Shown here: positions 58,980-64,000 of the stretch, in pieces
Numbering within the stretch: the stretch's first letter is position 1
How the letters are laid out: every line of letters starts with the position of its first letter
The notes under the pieces: model-generated
What the model was told of the DNA's origin: nothing
What the model saw: the letters and a program-made list of their open reading frames with translations, nothing else
Databases searched by the model: none
Program-made: the position numbers and the translations under genes
Assembly: GCF_000403845.2 (NCBI RefSeq)
Contig: NZ_KE159567.1
Coordinates: forward strand, 1,744,911-1,808,910
Length of the DNA stretch: 64,000 nt
Source of the DNA: Eubacterium sp. 14-2
Lineage (GTDB): Bacteria > Bacillota > Clostridia > Lachnospirales > Lachnospiraceae
Direction of reading: 5' to 3'

Positions 58980-61508
58980 ATGGGCTTGCAGGTAATTTTG
59001 AATACACAGACGGATTTCACGGGGGAATTCCCTGCGGAGTATGCAAAGGACGGATTGTGGCGTTTCAATGATTCCGCCCCGGATGCGGACACCATGCTAA
59101 TCGATTCGTCCGGCAAAGGCAGGAAGATGTTTATTTCTGGCTGGTCGGGTACGAGCGCCGGTTTCCGCAACGGGCAGAAAGGGCGGCATTTCCGCATGAA
59201 CATCACGAATCCCGCTTCGGAGAAAACCTATCTGAAGGTAACGAATGACGGCTCCATTTTCCAGAGCCTTGGGGAGCGGATTGTTGTGGGCGGCTGGATG
59301 AACCCCACCACCTATTCCGTGGGCAACACCTACACGCCGATTTTCAATACCAGGCAGGGGCCGGGGCAACCGATTTTTTATCTTTCCCTTATCCGGGGGA
59401 AACCGAGGATCATGCTCTATAATTCCTCCGGTACCCTGATACTGGATGAGTCGGTGACGCCGCCTTTTGCTTTTGCGAATAACAGGTGGTACTTCATTGC
59501 CTGCGTGATAGAGCCTGATAATAAAAAGGTACAGTATGTCATAGGCGACCAAGAAAGCGGGGCGGTGTGGGTTTCGGCGGCGCTCTCCTTTACGGGGGAG
59601 CTGAACCGCTCCTGCACGGCAGACCTCATCATGGGGATGCACGCCGGTTCCTACTGGTTTGCGGGAGGTTTTGATGACTGGTTTCTGGACTGCGATTCAG
59701 AACTGACCGCAGATGACCTTGCAGACTATTTCCGCGCCACGGCCTTTGCCAACGGCGGCGATACTGTAGGGGATGTGGATGCCCTCTCTGTCACAGATGG
59801 CGTGACGCTGCGGAAGGGAAGTAACGGTGCGTACCCGGAAAGCGGTGTGCTGTATACCCGTGCCGTGGAATACGGGCTGTCCAGCGCAGGAAAAATATCT
59901 GTCTCAAGCGAGTGCGTACCCGGCGTGACGGACATTTCCCTTGTGGAAACCTCCACAAGCAATGACCTCATTAGCTGGAGCGATTGGGTGGCGGTGGGCG
60001 CGGATGGAAAAATGCCGTCCCCTGCCCGCACATACATCCGTTTCCGGGTAACGCTCACGACAGCGGACACGGCAAGGACACCGAAGCTGACGGACATCCG
60101 GATTTATGACGTACCGAAATCCCCCTACGAGAAAATCGGCTATGCCCGCCCCGTGGTTTTGGATTCTAATGGCACATGGGAGGCGGTGCTGGAAAACGCC
60201 TATGATATCATTGTGACGGGGGAGATCAATGGCGAGGATACGCTTAATTTCAAAATTCCCTTTGCCGATGCCAAGCGGGGATATATCGACAACGAGAAGA
60301 AAATCCAGATCGTGGATGACGTGTACATCATCCGAACGGTCACGGACAGCAAGGACGCCTCCGGCAACGCCGTGACAGAGGTGTATGCCGAGGCGGAGTT
60401 TTACAACCTTGCCTATTCCGTCCGGAAGGAGGAGAAAGCCTTTGACGCGGAGACGGCGGATGCGGCCATGGCTTATGCCCTTTCCGGCACGGAATGGAAA
60501 GTCGGCACGGTCACGGTCACCACGAAACGCACATGGACCTCCACGGAGAAGAATGCGCTTTCCATCCTCCGCAATGTTGCGGATTTACACGGCGGCGACC
60601 TGGTGTTTGACTGCCCGAACCGGCTGGTGCATCTGCTCATCTTAAACGGAAAGGACAGCGGCGCGCTGTTCATGTACGGGAAGAACATGAAGGACATCGA
60701 GCGGACGGTGGACACCACGGGACTTGTCACGAGACTTTATGCGGTCGGTGCGGACGGCATGACCTTTGCCAGCATCAACGGCGGGAAGCCTTATGTGGAG
60801 GATTTTACTTATTCCAAAGAAATCCGTGTTTCCTCCCTGGACTGCTCCGCATTCACCAATCCTTACCAGATGCTTGAATTTACCCGCATGAGGCTTGCGG
60901 ATTACTGTAAAGCGACCGTGTCCTATGTGCTGAACGCCATGGATTTATCTGTGCTGACGGGATATGAGCATGAGGCGTGGGAGCTTGGGGATTATGTGCG
61001 GGTGGAGGATAAGGATCTGGGGCTTTCGGTCACCACGAGGATTGTAAGAAGGGAATACAACCTGCAGGAACCGTGGAACACGGTGCTGGAGCTTTCCACG
61101 GTGCTTAAGAACTTGGGCAGCTCCACGAGCAAGTGGGACAATGCCGCCGATTCCTTAGAGGGCGTCAGCGTGGTGTCCAGCGAGGACATCGCAGAGCTGG
61201 TGCCGTTCAACCTCCTTAGAAATTCCCGTGCCGATGACGGGCTTGCGTATTGGGTGTCCTCCGGATTCGAAGCAGACGGGGAAAACGGGGCGAGCGGCAC
61301 AGCCTCTTTTAAGGCGGAAGGAGTAGCAGGCATGACCAAGAGCCTGTCGCAGACGGTATATCCCGCCAACCGTGACAGCTACACCATCTCGGCGCAGATC
61401 GCGTCCGAGAACCTTAAGAAACTGAGCGGGAATTCGCAGGTCGGCATTGAGATTGTGCTGGAATATGAGGACGGCAGCACGGAGTCAAGGTTTATCGACC
61501 TGTATTGA
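58980..61508 (+). CDS. Tail-tip protein with LamG-like and prophage-tail domains
   Basis: 842 residues, ATG 58980 (GGAGGTGATGTTTT). The N-terminal ~260 residues contain a LamG/concanavalin-like module (GLWRFNDSAPDADTML, NRWYFIACVIEPDNKKVQYV, HAGSYWFAGGFDDWFLD). The middle (about 390-720) resembles prophage endopeptidase-tail (Tal-like) proteins (INGEDTLNFKIPFADAKRGY, ADLHGGDLVFDCPNRLVHLL, HEAWELGDYVRVEDKDLGL). The C-terminal ~110 residues form another jelly-roll-like module. Probable host-surface binding and cell-wall contact. The lectin-like module at the N terminus is unusual for Tal. Confidence 0.85.
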   Translation: MGLQVILNTQTDFTGEFPAEYAKDGLWRFNDSAPDADTMLIDSSGKGRKMFISGWSGTSAGFRNGQKGRHFRMNITNPASEKTYLKVTNDGSIFQSLGERIVVGGWMNPTTYSVGNTYTPIFNTRQGPGQPIFYLSLIRGKPRIMLYNSSGTLILDESVTPPFAFANNRWYFIACVIEPDNKKVQYVIGDQESGAVWVSAALSFTGELNRSCTADLIMGMHAGSYWFAGGFDDWFLDCDSELTADDLADYFRATAFANGGDTVGDVDALSVTDGVTLRKGSNGAYPESGVLYTRAVEYGLSSAGKISVSSECVPGVTDISLVETSTSNDLISWSDWVAVGADGKMPSPARTYIRFRVTLTTADTARTPKLTDIRIYDVPKSPYEKIGYARPVVLDSNGTWEAVLENAYDIIVTGEINGEDTLNFKIPFADAKRGYIDNEKKIQIVDDVYIIRTVTDSKDASGNAVTEVYAEAEFYNLAYSVRKEEKAFDAETADAAMAYALSGTEWKVGTVTVTTKRTWTSTEKNALSILRNVADLHGGDLVFDCPNRLVHLLILNGKDSGALFMYGKNMKDIERTVDTTGLVTRLYAVGADGMTFASINGGKPYVEDFTYSKEIRVSSLDCSAFTNPYQMLEFTRMRLADYCKATVSYVLNAMDLSVLTGYEHEAWELGDYVRVEDKDLGLSVTTRIVRREYNLQEPWNTVLELSTVLKNLGSSTSKWDNAADSLEGVSVVSSEDIAELVPFNLLRNSRADDGLAYWVSSGFEADGENGASGTASFKAEGVAGMTKSLSQTVYPANRDSYTISAQIASENLKKLSGNSQVGIEIVLEYEDGSTESRFIDLY

Positions 61509-61520
61509 TGGGAGGTCAGC

Positions 61521-61721
61521 ATGGCATATTTTTCAAGGACAATAGCAAAAATCACTCCGGAAAACTTCTCATCCGAAAGACTGAAATCCGTCACCGTCCG
61601 CGTCTGTATCACAGACTGCACGGGTGATTTCTATATCACGGATATCCTCCTGCAGGGAGGGCCGGTGGCAATGGGATGGGTGGGGCATCCCTCGGAACTG
61701 AGGTGGACGCTGGATGGCTGA
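61521..61721 (+). CDS. Small tail-associated protein, paralogue of the next gene's N terminus
   Basis: 66 residues, ATG 61521 (GGGAGGTCAGC). The stretch LKSVTVRVCITDCTGDFYIT, DILLQGGPVAMGW aligns with RVVSVTVVPTIADCSGRIWF, TDLQLQEGPGLTGY of the following protein. It may be a beta-sandwich piece derived from a carbohydrate-binding module. Overlaps the next gene by 8 bp. Confidence 0.7.
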   Translation: MAYFSRTIAKITPENFSSERLKSVTVRVCITDCTGDFYITDILLQGGPVAMGWVGHPSELRWTLDG

Positions 61722-62292
61722 GTTTGTTAGGCTTGCGGAAGTGGTCAATAAGAAAAAGGATATGCGCGTCGTGAGCGTGACGGTGGTCCCCACCATTGCC
61801 GACTGCTCCGGGCGCATCTGGTTTACCGACCTCCAACTGCAGGAAGGGCCGGGTCTTACGGGATATGCCCCGCACACGGAAACCTGCCTGCAGAAGTTCC
61901 GGGAGGATGGCGGGATAAAGGCTCCCGTGTGGTTCAACGGCGTGGTGCGCTCGGAGGAGACGGTCATCCTCTTCAACCTGGGAAAGACCTCCGCGCCGTT
62001 AGATATCCACATCTACCCGAAATCCGATATGGCGGCGGGGACGGTGCGGCTCGCCCAGGGCGTGGGCGGCCAGAGGATGGTGTTCCCAAATTCCGTGAAT
62101 GCGGAGGATGATATCGCGCTGCTTGCCAGTACGAGGGAATGCACGAAGAACGGGGTTCCGGAGAAAAAGGAAGGGTTCTACCAGTACAGCGCCGCATGGG
62201 ATTCCAAGCATAAGGTGATGCTGGAGGGCGGGAAAACGGCGAGGCTGTTATTTACGATGCAGGAGATGCAGGAAGGGGGCGGGACATTCTGA
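61714..62292 (+). CDS. Tail-associated beta-rich protein
   Basis: 192 residues, ATG 61714. The first ~60 residues duplicate the preceding protein; the rest is a separate beta domain (APVWFNGVVRSEETVILFNL, SAPLDIHIYPKSDMAAGTVR, KHKVMLEGGKTARLLFTMQE). It probably decorates the tail tip or baseplate. TGA and the next ATG overlap. Confidence 0.75.
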   Translation: MAEFVRLAEVVNKKKDMRVVSVTVVPTIADCSGRIWFTDLQLQEGPGLTGYAPHTETCLQKFREDGGIKAPVWFNGVVRSEETVILFNLGKTSAPLDIHIYPKSDMAAGTVRLAQGVGGQRMVFPNSVNAEDDIALLASTRECTKNGVPEKKEGFYQYSAAWDSKHKVMLEGGKTARLLFTMQEMQEGGGTF

Positions 62293-64000
62293 TGGACGCA
62301 CTCAAAGGAAAGCAGATCATGGTATGGACATTCATGGGCAATACGAGGATGTACCAGGCGCTCCGGGACTACGGCGACCGCATCAGCCAGATCGGGCTTT
62401 TTTCCTTCAAGGTCAGGGCGACCGGGGAAATTTATGAGAGCGGCGTTTCCATTGCGGCAGGCTCCACCATGCGGACGTATATCAGCAAATGGCCGCACAT
62501 CAAGTGGCTGCTGACCGTGGCGAATGACGGCACGAACAGCATCTTCAAGGCACTGCGGGAGAACACGGACGGGGCGCAGGATAAGTTCCTCTCGGAGCTT
62601 GTGCGGATCATGGAAAAGTACCCGTGGTGTGACGGCGTGGACATCGACCTGGAGAAAGGGGACGATTATTCCACGGCGGCAAAATCAACCGCCATGTTCC
62701 GCAATATTTACAACACTGTGAAGTCCTACAACCCCGCAAAGCTGATGAACATCTGCCTGCCGGGGATGGACAGCATCAACGGATCTGTTGGAGGAGAGAA
62801 CTGGTGCGTCTACGGCGACCTTAATCAATACTGCGATACGGCCTCCATCATGAGCTACGGCATGGCATGGGCGGGCAGCGCGCCGGGGCCGGTATCTCCC
62901 CGCTCATGGCTGGAGGGCATCTATGATTACGCCGTAAAAGTGATGAACCCGGATAAGGTGTTTTTGGGGATGCCCGCCTACGGGTGGAACTGGAGGATAC
63001 ACGATACACAAAAAAATATGGGCGTGACCTACCGGGGGACTTCCAACACCTACTATGCCGCACAGCTTTGGATGACGGGCGGTTATAACTTCACGGATGA
63101 CAAGCCGCCGCAGCCCTTCATCCCCATCGTGGCCTATTGGGACGACTACGACAAAGTGCCGTGGGCGCTTCCCCATGTGTACGACTACATGGAGGGGCGG
63201 GATGCAGTTTCCTATGAATACCCGCTGCTTTCCGGCACATACAACCGCAGGCATTACCTTACCGCTTATGGCAAGGAGCAGAAGACGGAATTTGAAAATA
63301 TCCTTGTTGACCGGAGCGCAGATAATCCGTCAAATGCGGCAGGCATTATTTCCATTGAAAACGGCGTGGCGGTGCTTGGGGATGAAGGTTCGGCAACGTA
63401 CCAATTTAGTGTATCTTCGGCGGGAACCTATGATGTGGCGGTGCGTATCTGTTATCCGTTTTGGGATAAGAATAGCATCTACATTTCGCTTGATGGGACG
63501 ACATCGCATTTCACGGAAAGCCGCCTGTGGTGGCCGTACTGGAGGACTTCCTTCTGGACGATGCTTGCAAAGGGAATATCGCTTTCGGCGGGGACGCATA
63601 CCATCAAAATATCCGTGGACATGAAGGGCGTGCAGTTTTATGGTTTCCGTGTCTGCGGCTCTTTTTTCGAATATCCGTCTGCGGGGAAAGCGGTCTATAC
63701 GCTTGCGCCGCGGAAATTCAAGGACGTGGACGGCAACATGGCGCAGCCGGACAAAGGCTTCAAGCTGACGCTGGAGATGCTCCGCAGGAAGCCGGACTCG
63801 GCACTCATCTGGTACGAGGACTTCCGGGATGAGAACCCCCTGCCGGAAAGCTACTGGACGACGCTCTCCGGCAAATGGGAGGTGTGGCGGGAGGGCTACG
63901 AGAACCGGCCGTACTCCCAGCTTGAGGGGAGCGGGCAGCTTGCATGGAAGTACAGCGGATTTAAGGAACTGCACCTGCGGGCAAGGCTGGCGTTCCCGGC
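62292..64000 (+). CDS. GH18-type glycoside hydrolase of the tail, 3' truncated by window edge
   Basis: 569 residues are visible and the frame is still open at 64000. The GH18 barrel spans about 1-320: IMVWTFMGNTRMYQALRDYG at the start, the catalytic motif CDGVDIDLEKGDD (DxxDxDxE with the acid Glu), NICLPGMD, SIMSYGMAWAG and VFLGMPAYGWNW. A CBM-like beta-sandwich follows (TYQFSVSSAGTYDVAVRICY, TIKISVDMKGVQFYGFRVCG), then the start of a third domain. The enzyme should cut beta-1,4-N-acetylglucosamine linkages in cell-wall glycan or capsule during infection. It begins at the overlap with the previous stop. Confidence 0.88.
   Translation, partial: MDALKGKQIMVWTFMGNTRMYQALRDYGDRISQIGLFSFKVRATGEIYESGVSIAAGSTMRTYISKWPHIKWLLTVANDGTNSIFKALRENTDGAQDKFLSELVRIMEKYPWCDGVDIDLEKGDDYSTAAKSTAMFRNIYNTVKSYNPAKLMNICLPGMDSINGSVGGENWCVYGDLNQYCDTASIMSYGMAWAGSAPGPVSPRSWLEGIYDYAVKVMNPDKVFLGMPAYGWNWRIHDTQKNMGVTYRGTSNTYYAAQLWMTGGYNFTDDKPPQPFIPIVAYWDDYDKVPWALPHVYDYMEGRDAVSYEYPLLSGTYNRRHYLTAYGKEQKTEFENILVDRSADNPSNAAGIISIENGVAVLGDEGSATYQFSVSSAGTYDVAVRICYPFWDKNSIYISLDGTTSHFTESRLWWPYWRTSFWTMLAKGISLSAGTHTIKISVDMKGVQFYGFRVCGSFFEYPSAGKAVYTLAPRKFKDVDGNMAQPDKGFKLTLEMLRRKPDSALIWYEDFRDENPLPESYWTTLSGKWEVWREGYENRPYSQLEGSGQLAWKYSGFKELHLRARLAFP

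Larger units (their letters stand above)
26718..64000. mobile_element. HK97-like siphoprophage, left part to window edge
   Basis: All genes are on the plus strand, with short overlaps and much higher G+C than the left flank. The order is replication, HNH/small terminase, accessory block, large terminase, portal, ClpP protease, capsid, connectors, tail tube, chaperones, tape measure, distal tail, tail tip and glycosidase. No integrase, repressor, holin or lysin was found here, so at least part of the element lies to the right. The primase/helicase carries a frameshift. Confidence 0.9.

Overview
The window comes from a low-to-mid G+C Gram-positive anaerobe, most likely a Lachnospiraceae-type Clostridium. 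The evidence is AGGAGG-type ribosome binding sites, a lineage-typical DUF5717/DUF5716/TPR gene block, a CotJC-type spore-coat manganese catalase gene, an NHLM-type RiPP export locus and an HK97-like siphoprophage. The sequence is a layered accessory region: a conserved chromosomal edge, three stacked insertions or cassettes, then a long, visibly more G+C-rich prophage that runs off the right edge.

Layout. (1) 1-5.96 kb: chromosomal operon (DUF5717-like, Hsp70/actin-like DUF5716, TPR protein, coiled-coil membrane protein) closed by a terminator. (2) 6.0-9.33 kb, minus strand: a cotJC pseudogene cut in two by a 2.86 kb element (ParE/RelE-type toxin-antitoxin pair, large serine recombinase, a MATE gene fragment). 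A 10-bp direct repeat flanks the element, and collapsing the repeat rejoins the cotJC halves in frame. (3) 9.34-17.84 kb: integrative-element remnant carrying a RiPP cluster (secretion protein, two NHLM-type ABC exporters that are both broken, a Cys-rich double-Gly precursor, a radical SAM/SPASM maturase, a second leader-like peptide, a sigma factor). It ends in a truncated serine recombinase. (4) 18.2-26.0 kb: an HxlR regulator divergent from a seven-gene redox/efflux operon (old-yellow-enzyme type reductase, NTF2-like protein, MATE pump, DUF4405-flavodoxin fusion, two FMN reductases, one flavin reductase), then an orphan PhoB-type winged-helix protein. (5) 26.0-26.7 kb: noncoding, with three terminators and an array of four 11-bp repeats.

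(6) 26.7-64 kb: prophage. The replication block (DUF2800, DUF2815, family A DNA polymerase, a primase/helicase broken by a 4-bp duplication, VRR-NUC nuclease, SNF2 helicase, ArpU-like regulator) contains an origin-like array of paired 10-bp repeats. HNH endonuclease, a cos-like gap and the small terminase follow. About 8.5 kb of accessory genes then separates the small from the large terminase: ParB-adenine methylase, a large C5 methylase, an amidoligase-GGCT-Zn-ribbon set and paralogous small basic proteins. Four of these genes share one promoter/leader sequence. The large terminase, portal, ClpP-type protease, capsid, connectors, tail tube, tail chaperones with a canonical -1 frameshift site, tape measure, distal tail, tail-tip protein and a GH18-type glycosidase (incomplete at the edge) follow in standard HK97-like order.

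The most unusual items are the skin-like interruption of cotJC, the repeated-leader regulon around the amidoligase/GGCT cassette, the Zn-ribbon-like RiPP core, and the ten-copy repeat insert in the C5 methylase. No integrase, phage repressor or lysis gene was seen, so the prophage is incomplete in this view.
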